Below, piece by piece: positions 1 through 12,200 of a stretch of DNA of 64,000 nt (the first letter of the stretch is position 1; every line of letters begins with the position of its first letter). The position numbers and the translations under genes were made by a program. This DNA is from Apteryx mantelli. Its lineage: Eukaryota; Chordata; Aves; Apterygiformes; Apterygidae. Where the stretch lies: contig NC_089979.1 of assembly GCF_036417845.1 (NCBI RefSeq), positions 51,126,275 through 51,190,274 of the forward strand, in the 5' to 3' direction. The notes beneath the pieces were generated by a model. The model had not been told where the DNA came from, ran no database searches, and was given only the letters and a program-made list of their open reading frames with translations.

Positions 1-143
1 AGTATTCTCAGATTGTTGTGATCACCAAGATAATATGTAACGCCTGAAATGTCCTAAAGAGAGCCAGTTTTATGTAATGGTCTTCAAGCTATCAAACTTA
101 CTGTGAATAGCAACTGTTCAGCTGTTAACCTTCTCTCTTTTAG

Positions 144-217
144 AGCTCACGATTTTTTGGTTGGAAACTGTACTGGGTAGTACTAGAACATGGAGTCCTT
201 TCCTGGTATCGGAGACA
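144..217 (+). CDS. OSBPL1A: OSBPL1A exon: PH domain, middle part
   Basis: Opens in phase 0 after a cttttag acceptor and reads SSRFFGWKLYWVVLEHGVLS..., the central beta strands of the ORP1 PH domain. It ends in phase 2 at a GTAAGT donor; the CA left over joins the next exon's A to make Gln. This is the first exon seen in the window. Confidence 0.95.
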
Positions 218-3200
218 GTAAGTTCTGTGTTTAAATTTCTGATAAATGAGTTAAGTAATTCCCTTCTTCACATTATTAAATCTCTTTTTCTTTCAAAGAG
301 CTGATGCAGTAAATAATGATCATCGTCAGGGATGCAAGCATCTAACACAAGCTGTCTGCACGGTAGGAAGTGAGATGAGACTTGTAATTACTGTTTTTGT
401 ATGTGATGGTGTTCTGTACGTAGTCAATGAAATCTTTGGCTAGGTTGGTAAGCATGCCTTTTTAAAAAAAACGCTTGTGCTGTTGTGAGAAATGCTTTGT
501 CATTCTTATCAAGCAAAGTAATTCAATATGTAAAGTGACTGTTTAGCTCTTTCATCTCTTTCCAGTCTTGAGGATATAAATAAACATAAGGCTTCCATAA
601 AGGATGCCTCTTCAGTTGTACAAAATGGCTGTTTGAACTGTGTGATGCAGAGTAACAAAACTTTAGTTCCTCCGGTAACTTGCACTGGCTACTTGTGAGT
701 GAACATGTAACTTAAGTATATCTCAGAGAACTGAAATTTTGAAAGTGACTTTTGGAAAACCTTCTTACAATGAAATTCAGTCATGCTTATGGGATTCTCT
801 TTTGGAAGGGATGGATGGAAGACAGAGCAAAAACAAGCCAGGTGTGACAGTCCAGGCAAAGAATAATTATCTCAGACCTTCTCATCACATAAGTGTATGG
901 GAGGGAAAGAAGGGTATATAATGCAGAGGAAGATGAAAGTGTTCAAGGAGAATGAATTTAGGATCATTTCAGTACTTTCTTCTTTAGCTAACTTGTCATA
1001 GCTCTATGTATTGGCACCACAAATTCTCTGTTAAGCTATAGTTATATATACTGTTGCTATATAGAAAGTGATTCTTGCCTTTCTATATCTATAATTCCTT
1101 AATCTAGGTTGTCTTGCACTGTTGTTGAAACTGTCTGAATCCAGGGTTGCTGTGCAAATATTTCTTGACCTAAAGAACCTCGGTATTTTCATCCATGAGG
1201 TAGCAAAGTGCAAGGCAGCATGCTTTGCAAAACTGTTCTAAAGCTTCTTTACTTGTTAACTGTACTTGCTTTGCATCAAAACTGAAGCAAAAACTTCAGA
1301 GTTGACAGTAATTTTCTACTTTGCTTACTTTAACAGCAGTTTTGTCTTTTTTTTTTTCCCCAGATTCATTAAACTCATTTTTGCCACTTCTCCCCATCAC
1401 TCTAGGTAAAATCTACAGATAGTTGCTTCTTTTCCGTCAGATGTTTTGATGACACTGTTCATCGTTTCAAGATCCCTAAAAATAACATTCCTCCTCAAAC
1501 TAGAGAGGTAATAGTGACTCTCTATTAAAGGCTTTAAGATGTAATAACTTCTATAATAAAAAATAATTTGCAAAGCTAACTATGGATGCCTAAGTAGTGG
1601 GTTCAGTATCTTGAACATCAGGATGGGGTGACATAACTGCATGTTTTGAATCTTTTAGCATGGCTATAGACTACATAGCATGTCATTCTCTTTAAAATTT
1701 GTGCCTTGTTTTCCAGCTTTGTTCCTATATTATGCCCCCTAGTCTAACTTCCTTTTTTTTTTAATTGCAACTTCCTTCTGTTGCATTTTCTTTCATAATT
1801 TGTTATCCCAAACAAAAAAGGTTTTAATGATATGTTCTACTTTTAGCCAAGCTCTAAGATGAGCTAATACATGATATTCAAAAAATAGTGGATCTGAAAC
1901 AAGAGAATGACCTCTCCCCCCCCCCCCCCCGGGCTTTTTTGTAGTGTAGTTATTACTGTGTACCTCTATAGGTGTAGTAACTAGAGATGATGCAGGGGTG
2001 GAGGCAACAGGAGGAGAAGAATCTACCTCCTCTATTACAGCAGTGCTTAGTTTTGCAAACAGTTTGTCGTACATAAGAAGGCAGACTTTGTCACAGGGAC
2101 CTTGCTGTCCGAACAGAAAGCAAAAAATGCAAAATAATTCCCTACAGTGTTTCTTTAAGAGTGACATCGATTAATTATGTAACCTGGGATAAGCTTAGAG
2201 AGGTATGTGGCATTTGTGTTTAAAGTCTGATCAAGCAAGTCCTAGGCAGCACTCTGGCCACTGTGTATCTCATCTTGAATATGATATGTTACAATTTTTA
2301 GCAGTCTACTTTCTCCTAATTTTAAGGTGTCTCATGTTACTACTGAGTATCTTATTCATGTCAATAGAACACTTTAATTCGTTTTCTTTCATGTCTACTG
2401 TTGCCTTTCAGGTGCGACTGTGGAAACATATTTTAACTGTCTCTTTTCTGTTCAGGGTTGGCTGGAAGCAATAGAAGACCACTCTGCATATAGCACTCAC
2501 TACTGCACACAGGAACAGCTCAGTAGTGATGATGAGGAAGATGATACAGTATCTGTTACGGACCTTCAAGAAACTCTGAAAGTATGTGCTGAGTACTTGG
2601 CTCATGCATCTAGGCAGTTGCAGATTTAATACTGGTTTGTGTTGGAATACTCAAGTATACTTTTGGCCAAAAGTAATGATTCTTTCTTCCTGTAGATAGA
2701 TAAATGCTGTTTGTATTTGCAGTGCTTACTGTCATATATTCCTGTTCAGACTGTATGTATAAAATGGCATGTTTATCATAGCTACAGGAGTTGCTTTTTT
2801 CACTTCTATCAGTACTACTGCAAGGTAGAAAACTGTTTTAGACTCTTGGCCAGGAGAGGGAGCCTCATGTACTTAATTCGTTATTCTCTAGCCTTGGTGT
2901 GACCAAATGTAACCTTCAGCTATATGTACCTCTGTAAAACAGTCAATGAAACAGCTTAGGTGTCAGCCTTTAACACCCCAGGTCACATCAGGTCCTCTGT
3001 ACAGTGATTCTTCAGACTTCCAATGGGGAATGAGTCTCTTGATTATTCTAGTATCCAACCTGTGGTTCTTGCTCTTTGCCCTACTTCACCTTGAAGTGAA
3101 AGGGTTTAGAAGTATATATAAACAAAATTTCTGACACTGCAACACAAAAATCACCAATTCACTTGTACCATACCTTGTGATATAAAAGGAAGAACTTGAA

Positions 3201-6200
3201 ATAGCTCATGGCAGAAGGGAGATGGGAGAATACCTGGTGCTGGCAATTCCCAGCAGTCCACTGAAGAAGGGGCTGCCAAGAAGTGTGGGCCTTAGGAGAA
3301 CTCAGTAATTACTTGCTTCAGCAGTTTCTGCCAGTCATCTTCTGCAGCTGAGTTCTGGATTATTCAGCAGGTTGTGTCAGTGCAGTCCTGCTGTTTATCA
3401 TGTGATTTATCTTCAACACACTGGGACCCTGTGGTAACACTCCACAGAAGCCTGCTCTTGGCCCCCAAATTGCCTGGCACTGGGCTTGATAGGCTTCTTT
3501 TCAAGAAAAACTTGAGTTATAAAACTTAATTGCACAAACTGACATAATAAACTTCAGAAGTAACATTTAATGACTGTTTCCTCAGTCAGCTGTCTTTGAA
3601 ATAGAAGTATTTTCTGTAGAAACACATTTGTGATGCTTCATGGAGTAGAACAGGTACACAGTTCACATGCCAGCTTCTTTCTTCAGTTCACTGCAGTCTC
3701 AGTCCCCGTTTTGTCCAGGATTGAAAGGGGCTAGAAGGAATGGAAGTATAAGTAACTTGAACTGAAACTTAGAAGAAACAGTGTAGGAGAACTTCAAACC
3801 TTTTTTTTTTTTTTTTTTTTTTTTAAGGCTTCTTGACAGTCTGCTGCTGTGTGGGGAAACTGTAAAAGGGATGATCCAAAATACTAGTGTGTACTTCAAT
3901 ACTGCAGCTGACTTAACTTTCAAAACAACCTCAGTTTTGTGGAAGAGATGCTCTAGTAGTGTGTGTGATCTTGTATGTTATGTTTTAGCAATCTTATGAG
4001 AGTTCTGATAGGTTATTTACCATTATCTTTGATGCCTTACAGTTATATAACTTCAGACCATTTGAAGGCAGATTGGATTATTGTAAATGTAAAAAAGAGA
4101 ATATTCAGACTTTGTCAAGCAAATTCAGAAGAGCCTTTAGGCAGGCCCAAGAGTTTGACTAGAAACTCAGGATTGTCTTTTTTAACTGCTGAAAGAAGTG
4201 TTTTGCTGAATCCCTTCCTGTTGCTTGGTAGCCTTTAGTGTTACAGCCTCCTCTATTGTTAGAGGCTACAGTTCCACTAATCTTCACACATTTGCATCTG
4301 AGCTTCAATGAAGGCATACGAAGGTGCCAAAACATGTCGCTCCCTGGTAAAACTGCATGGACAATGTTTCAGCACACAGATCTTTCTCCTCCTCTTCCCT
4401 TTCCCCCCCAACTTCAAGACCAATAAAAGTGTGACTGTTATAGGTATCAAGTCACTGTCAGTTCAAATTAAGCCTTTACAAAATACCTTCTCTACATGTT
4501 CCCCTCCACCATGGCTACAAATGAGCACTACAAATCTCTCTTATTTCTCCTTCACTTTGAGTTAAGAATGCTAGAGTAGCCATAGCAGCTCAGACTAGAA
4601 GTCCTCCAAGGTGATAGCTAATCACCAACAGAGTGCAGTAGATGTCTAAGAGAGTAAAACAAACAGGGGAAGTATAGAATGACTTTCTGCCTTCTTCCAG
4701 TCCAGTGTTTTGGGACTTCTTGAACCTGAGGCATCAACTAGATGTTCTCTTTAATGCCACTGGATCTGTGGTCGATGATTTTTGCTTTTTCTTTTTTTTC
4801 AATTTATATTTTTGTCCTGTGCTTCTTGCTGCAAGAATCTATACTGTATCATTGTGTGTAGCTTAGAGAAAAGCTTTTGTTGTTTGCAGCCTGCTGCCTG
4901 ATGAGGACTTGGTGCCTTCCAGTTCTTTTGTTGTGCTGTAGTGAATAGAAATCAGTTATGTGCTGAGTGGCGAACTTTAATTAACTCCTATCTTGCAATT
5001 GGCTATTTTTAAGATAATATGATATGGATTTATGCTATGTCAATGCTGTTCTTTTCCCCTTCTAATGCTATTGTCTTCTTGACTGCTGCTGAAAATAGAC
5101 CTGATAGTTCTGTGGCGGTATCCACACATCAAAGGGCCTTTTAGAAGAAGTGATAGGCTCTGAAGTCTATCACTCATGTACACTCGTCTGCAGGTATTGA
5201 GACTTTTGTCTATTGCTGTCTTTCCCTGCAAAAGGAAAGACTACAGCATTGCAAAAGAATTCTATATGTTCAAATCATGTCATACAATGAACAAGCCAGT
5301 CATAATGCATCTGGAAAGGGGGATATATGTTCAACAGGATGTGCTTCCTTGAGTGTATGTCTAGCTAATGGACAGGTCCAGAGCCTGGCTTTTGAAGTTC
5401 ACACAACTACAAAGTCTACAGTCACTTCTGTGCTTCATGGTTTGTGGCAAGATCCTGCCCAACAATAAAATGGAAAAGACAAGCTAATATAAGTGCTTCC
5501 AAATGTAATTCTGTATAGAAAAATGTCCTGCTTATCTTTTTGAGGTGGCTGACTATAACATGGTGAATAAACTTTCAAGTGTCCATAGCTGGCATTAGTG
5601 TCTACTCATAAATTAAAATGCCACTGCACTAATTTTGTTTTTACTGGAGAAGCAGCATCTTATAAGGTCAATGATGGGTGAATAACACTGCCCTTGTTCT
5701 GCTAAGCTTACTTTATTAGATCTTTAAAAACTTGTGCTGTGAAATCCCTAGTGCTTGAAGACTGTGTACTGGTCTCTAAAAGTACAGTTGTTTCAAGCGA
5801 TGGCTTTTCCTGGATTTTCAAACTTTTTAACTAAAAAGGGGGAGAAAACTGGAAAAATAGAATCTTCAGCATAGCTTTTGGGTTTGGTTTGCAATGCTAA
5901 TTTAAACAAAAGCTGGTCAGTTATATAATGCACATGATTCTTCTGTTGGCTTTGCGTGTCTTTGAAGGTACTTGAAGTAACTCTTTTCAGTTTTAATGTA
6001 GCAGTCTCTTTAATTGGGATTCTTTGTTAATGTTTAGTGCTCTCCAGATATAAAAACTTCAGTATACTTAAGAGAAATGTGTGTTTGTATACATGTGTGT
6101 GTGTATATAGATAGATAGATAGATATGAGAATATATATACTTAACTATTTCAGAAGTGCCTTTTTCTCTCTTCCAGAAAGCACAAGCATGCCAACAAAGA

Positions 6201-9200
6201 CTCAACAAAGAGATTTCAGACTTCCTTGCAATGGTTAAATCTTTGAATGCTACAAAAGGTAAAACTGTTTAGTTTTATAAAATGCTATCTGTTACCAGGC
6301 AACTCATTCTCCTTTTTAAGGAGCACATGCCGTAACTTCACTGAAATTCAATTTTCAGGAGATTGCAGATATAGGTCTGTTTTCCTTATTGAAACAGATT
6401 CAAATTAAATAATTATAAGAACTAAGATTTCAGATTCAGAGAAACAACTAGTGAGTACTTTGACTGAAAAATTTTATTGGGGCTGTAAATGTAGTGAAAT
6501 TTCTCTTAAATATAGCTCTTATTAGATAGTATCATAGGATTATGAGGTAGGGCTTCACTTTCATCAAGGCCTTTGAAAATCTGTAATTGGTGGCTTTTTG
6601 CAGACCATAAATGTGCTCTGCAAGGTACAAAGAGCTAGCTGCCTCACTGTAGCTTCCCGCTCATAACTTGTGTTATAGTGAGTAGAAACAATGAAAGCTG
6701 ACACATGATAAACAGGGTGTGAAGTGAAATTATAAAACTATATAACTGGAGGTAAGATGTGATGGGATATATTCCACAGTCATCTGCCATGAGTTTTATT
6801 CCAGATTTGAATTTCTCAGGCTTCATTTTAAATGGTAACTCTTAAATTGACATGTCTGGGATTTTGCAGCATAACAGCCTAAAAATAACATAAACATCAA
6901 GCTGCTAAAGATTAGAACTATTGCTTCGCTTAATGCCCTAAACCTGCCCACATATTAAACACATAAAGGAGAATAAGGTAGTTCTATATGCACATTTAAC
7001 TGTTGTTCTTTTGTAACTGAGTCCTAGTTACTTGTTGTGGCTAAACTTTAGGAAGCTCAAACTAGAGTGCAAGTTGTTTATCTGTGCAAATCTGTAGCTT
7101 GTAACAGAACAGAAGTTTGGGGAGGAAAAAGGTTTGACCTCCCCCCCTTCCACTCCTGCACCCTCCCAAATGGAGTCTAAAATACAGATTTTCTCCGTAT
7201 GTTAGTAGGGTCAGTTACTGTGTGATGTTAACCTAACTTGCACTAATTGGGTATGCTGAATTTTTTGACTTCATGAGGAGAAGTAAGGTTTTGTAACACA
7301 TGTGAATCTTGTATTGGGAAGCATTTGTAATTAATAATACATTAAAACTGAATTCTTGATGAAGAACAGTTTGAAACTTAGTATTGCGGTAGATAAAGCC
7401 CATTTGGTAGATACAACCCCATAGTGCTGTCCTGAAGAGCCAGTGAGGACACCTACGCTCTTTTTTTTGGCTTTTCTAAAAAATATGGAACCTGAATAAC
7501 CAAAATCCATAGTAAAGCAAAAACAGATACTGTCTTTTGCCAAGAAACTGTTAGTCTCAGCCAATAGCAGTAGTAAGTTCCTATCTTCCTTCCAGTGAAT
7601 GTTTGTAACTTGATGTGTCGACAAACTGTTTCCAGCTTCATGTTGAGTCCCTGTAAGTCTCAACAGAAAACTCTGCTGTAGCTCTCCCAGTTCTCTGATC
7701 AGTACATTGGGTTGGCATGGCCTGTCTAAAGTATTTGAGTCCTCTAGTTCCTTCCAGAGGAATGCAAATTTCTGAGCTAAAAGGCCTTCCATGCGGAGCT
7801 TCTGAAAGCTTTAGATTAATCAGAATGGGCATCTTGGGGCTAGAAGATATTTTAAATTCTCGTCTTAACTGCCTTCCCATATGCTATTCAAAATCCAGGA
7901 TTCTTTGAGATTTATGCATGGTATTTATTACAAATAAAAAATGACTCCAGCATTCAGTGTGCTGCCCTCCATCTAGAGGTGCTAGCTGTTCTTGATAGCT
8001 GCTGTAAATAGGGACTCCAAATTTCAGTCAGTAGTGAGCTTTGATATCGAAGGCAACAAGTAGTATTTGGAAACATACTGTGTCTTGAGGACTGCACAAA
8101 CACTATGATTGCAAAATAAATGCACAGCTATTATAAAACTATCATCACTGGAGCTCTTAATCTCAATTGCTGCAACATCAACCTGAAGCGCATTAGTGCT
8201 AGACTCTATCTATATTACTAAATAGTGTCGAGCTGGAGGCTGGAGCTCCTAGACACTTACTTTTATTGCAGCTAGTATGCTACCTGAGAATGGCATGTGT
8301 GACAGGCTTGCCACAGGCACAGTCTCTTCCACATCTTTAATATGTGGAAGCTCATGGCTCATCACTTGGTTTTATGACTGGATGTGTGAAGCAACAACCT
8401 GAACTTTACTTACTTTCATACTTGTACAAATGTAAGTACAGTTTTTGGAATTTCCAGCACTAACTTCTGAGGAATTGCTGCACATCACAGAAACTTCAAA
8501 GATGAACTCAGCCCAATCAGCTGGTAGTTATTTAATATTTATGATAATGTGCTTCTGGTTCTAGACACACAGCCTTGTTCAGAAAGTCATACAGGTCAGG
8601 CTATGAGGTGGCATTGCTATGGAAGCTGCATTGCTTATCCTGGAGATGACTCCATGAAAATAAGGCCTCCTTCCCCTTTTATTGACCAGTGTCCTTGTTG
8701 CTCCCAGTCTGTTTTTTTCTAAGCTAATTTTCCAACTCCACTGTGGTAAGCTTTTTCTCTCCTGTATTACACAATGGCAGAAGGCAAAAAAACTGCACTT
8801 CCCACACTAGTTCGTATTAAACCAGTGCAGTATCCTTGTATTTGGATTTTGGCTCCTGGCAGCTCTGAGGCTTTTAAATCTAGAAGGTTAAAAGGAGAGA
8901 CTGCTGCTAGTCAGTCTTTCAGTGTGTTGCTGCCATAGGTTACCTCCTCTGCTTTCCAAGCCGTGTTGAAAGAGAGACTTGATCTATTCATGTGCTTTTT
9001 ATACCAATACTTGGGAAAGGATGCAAGAGAGGGAACTTGCTTTCTCTCAGTGCTACATTTGCTTGTCCTCATACAGACCTTAGTGCTTCAGCCCTCATGT
9101 AGAATATAAATGTTATGTTTGTGTTATTTAGAGGAGAAAATAGGGAAAGTATCCTGTGGTTTACAGTGTCCTTCCTAAAGCTCTTAATGTCTTGATGCTT

Positions 9201-12200
9201 TCAGGAATATCTTCTCCCCTCCTGCAAAAAGTTGATGTGGTCTCTGAAGTATCCCAGGAAACTTGTGATGCCCTGGCTGACTGCCTCAACCTATTCACAA
9301 AACAGGAAGGGGTATGTATTTTCTTGTGTGGGACTCTAAAGGGTCTGAATAACTTAAGATATTTTGCTAGCTCCCTGCTCAACTGCTATAAACAAATACA
9401 CCTATAGAGCTATATATTGTTAGCAAGCTGTCTTTTTACATGCTCAGTGTCTAGTGAAAACTCGTGCCTCTAAAGAGAGTAGCTAAGTCCTTTACAAAAG
9501 GATATCTTAGTATTGAGCGTTCAGAATAGACCCAGATCTTGCTTATAAACGACTGCTTAAAATGTTCAAACTGAATGCTTGAATTCAATAAAACAGTTGC
9601 TTTGCTAATTTGAAGGTTACTGTATTGAGGAAAATTCTTCTCCTTTTTGGACTGACTGTGAGGTGCTGAACAGTATTGCTTCTGAATTTGTTTTTCAGAC
9701 CATGTGCTTAGTGGGTGTATGATGGTATCTGTTGGACTTCTGGCTTTTCTGGTGATAAATACCTTGTATGGTGTTGAGTATAGTTCATATGCTTCAATTT
9801 GGGAATGTATGGTATGCTCATTAGTTCCAGAGCTAGGAGATTCTTTTTTTTCCTTCTCCTTCTAGAAGATACATTAGTACCATGGAATAAATGCATCTTC
9901 CTGAATTGTGATAACAGTAATTATTCAGTTTGTCTCTTGTTATCATCAGCAAGCTGTATTTCAAAATGAGGTAGTGTTGGTGCTGGTAGGTCTCCTCCAA
10001 TTATTTAACAATGAGCCCTGTTGTCTAGGCTTGCTTTACAATTTTTTTTCATTCCTTTCCAAAGCTTTTTCTCTCCAGTCACAAGTCTTCTAGACTCACT
10101 TGAGTCAAGCTCCAGCAGAGTGGAACAAGCATTGCTTTTCTTACATTGGGTTTTTTCTTTCTATAAGAAAATCTAATATGAAGGTTGCCAGTTCCATTTA
10201 TGGATGAGGGGGAAATTGTTACAATAGTGGGTGTAGTGCTAGTTAGTATTCCTTAATTGTGTTGGCGTCTTGCTTCGAGCAAGACTAAAATATCTTTCTA
10301 GAGTGGAGTGTGGCAAAACATATGGTGAAATTGTAATTTCACCTTACTTGAACTTGGACAGTATCAGTAGGTGTTAGAGCCCTTCTTTCAATCTGGAAGC
10401 ACATGGATTTGGCCACTGAGGGACAGGCTGAGGTATAAACTTGAATTTCTGCCATAGCTAGTAAAAACAGTCCCTTATGACAGAGAGGAAAGATGTGATC
10501 GTAGTGTTTTGTGTTTTGGTATTTTTAAAGTTCAAAGTGTTGCAATTTCAGAGTATAATGGAGGCTTTTAAAAACACCACAAATTCATAAGGAAAAGGAA
10601 TTGCAGCTGAGATGTCTCCTTAAGACTTGAATCTCTGAAAAAAAGTTATATTCCTTGAGTTATATATATATATTCCTTCCTGTTCTTTAACCCACAGCAT
10701 TTCTTTTGTTGCCTTTTATAAGACAGAGCACTGCTCTTTCCTATCTGGTGTTGATTTCTAGGCTGTAGTTCTGTTGGCTTTGCCAAAGCAATCTCTTGGG
10801 TTTTGCATTAGTGAATGATACGACCCCAGGTAAATGCTTTAATATTCCTTCTAAAGATGCTGAATGGAAAAACATTACTCTGCTGAAGCGATCAAACTGT
10901 AATGTAAAAACACTAAATAACTCTTTAAAAAAAATCTTTTGCATTTATTTTTCTTCTGATCAATGAAATTAAGGCATATGTGTTTTAAGTGTTTGGCAGG
11001 CCAATTCTTGCCAGGTCAGAACACGGGAGGTAGCTGTTTCCAACCTAGCTTCAGGAAGGATAACTCTGCACCTGCTTAAAGGCTTCTTCCATGTTTGTCC
11101 TGCTGTTTCCAGGCCTCCTTCTTCACCCGTTGGGCTGCTTCATTGCTGCTCCAGTGTCTGAGCTCTGCTGCTTGTCTTAGGGCGACTGCCTGATGGGATT
11201 TCCTCCTTGATCCCCGGCGCAGAGCTGAACTGCTCGCTCCACACTTTCAACCACGCTGTGCATGTCCCATGAACTCTGGTTCTCTTCCTAAAATGAGCGT
11301 ATTCTCGGGCTCAACACCATTTTATAGTGTCTCTTTAAGCATAATTCTTTTTCCTTCTTTAGCTTAAATTGTCAGCATACCAGGGACGGCTGCTTGACTA
11401 ATGCGGAGGCTGCTGGCTTCAGCAGGGATAAACACGGCGCACGCTTTCTGGCTTGCGGATGACCTCTTTGCTCAGGACGCTGTGGGGAAATGGTAGCAGC
11501 ATCGCGCCACACGCGGACGAAACTGCTCAAAACGCGGCTTGCGCTCCCAGTTCCCCCGGAGCCGCCTTGACCCCCGCAGCAGCGGCGGCGGGCGCCGGCC
11601 CGCCTGGCGCAGTGCGGGGCGCAGTGCGGGGCGCTGCGCGGGGGCGGGGGGGCTGCGCTCGGCGCGGGGCGCCCCGCGCGGCCGCCTGTGACGCCACAGA
11701 GGGGACGGCGGGGGAGGGGGGGGCGCCCGAAGAGCGCTGCGGCGCGGCGGCGGCGCCCCCCCCCCCCGCCGCGGCAGGCGCTAGGACCCGGCCGGCGCTC
11801 CGCGACGATGTACCGCGGTGCTTCCGCGGCCGCCGTGGCGCGGGCTGCGGCGGGGCCGCCCCTCGCCGCCGCCGCCCCGCTCCGCCCGCGGCCGGTGAGC
11901 GGCGAGCGGGCGCCGCGCTCCGCGGCGGCGGCGGGGCGGGGCGGGGGCGCGGCAGAGCGGGAGAGCCGCGCTGCGAGCCGGCTGCTGCTCCTCAGTTCGG
12001 GGTTGCGCGGGGCTTTTTTGGGGCCCCCCCGCACCCCTGTCCTCCCGCGAGCCGCCCCCGGGCCGCCGCGGGGCGCGGGCTGTGGGGCGGGGGGATCGGC
12101 GTGCGGCCGCGGCGCGGTGCAAGGTGACGGGGCCGCCGTGCCCGGCTCTGCGGGCGGCGAGGTCTGGGAGCGGCTGCCCTCCAAAAAGCGGGTCCGCGGT

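Larger units (their letters stand above)
2582..6176 (+). other. OSBPL1A intron
   Basis: 3.6 kb intron holding a T24 tract (3801-3824) and a GATA microsatellite just before the acceptor (about 6105-6126). Otherwise unremarkable. Confidence 0.9.

Noticed and set aside
6525..6570. CR1-like string (tcataggattatgaggtagggc)
   Set aside because: Vaguely like the reverse complement of a CR1 3' end, but too short and diverged for me to support a call without a repeat search.
11453..12127. 224-codon plus-strand ORF in the CpG island
   Set aside because: Different frame from the candidate first exon, Ala/Gly/Arg low complexity, and no start or donor arrangement that fits the downstream exon.
11372..12184. 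270-codon minus-strand ORF in the CpG island
   Set aside because: Pro/Arg/Ala-rich low-complexity translation expected from G+C-rich DNA with few stops; it overlaps equally long ORFs in three other frames and has no recognisable domain.
12124..12200. Alternative donors GTGACG (12124) and GTATGT (12199) for the CpG-island exon
   Set aside because: Both leave phase 1 for the ATG at 11808 and would shift the frame in the phase-0 exon at 29645; they could still serve a non-coding first exon.
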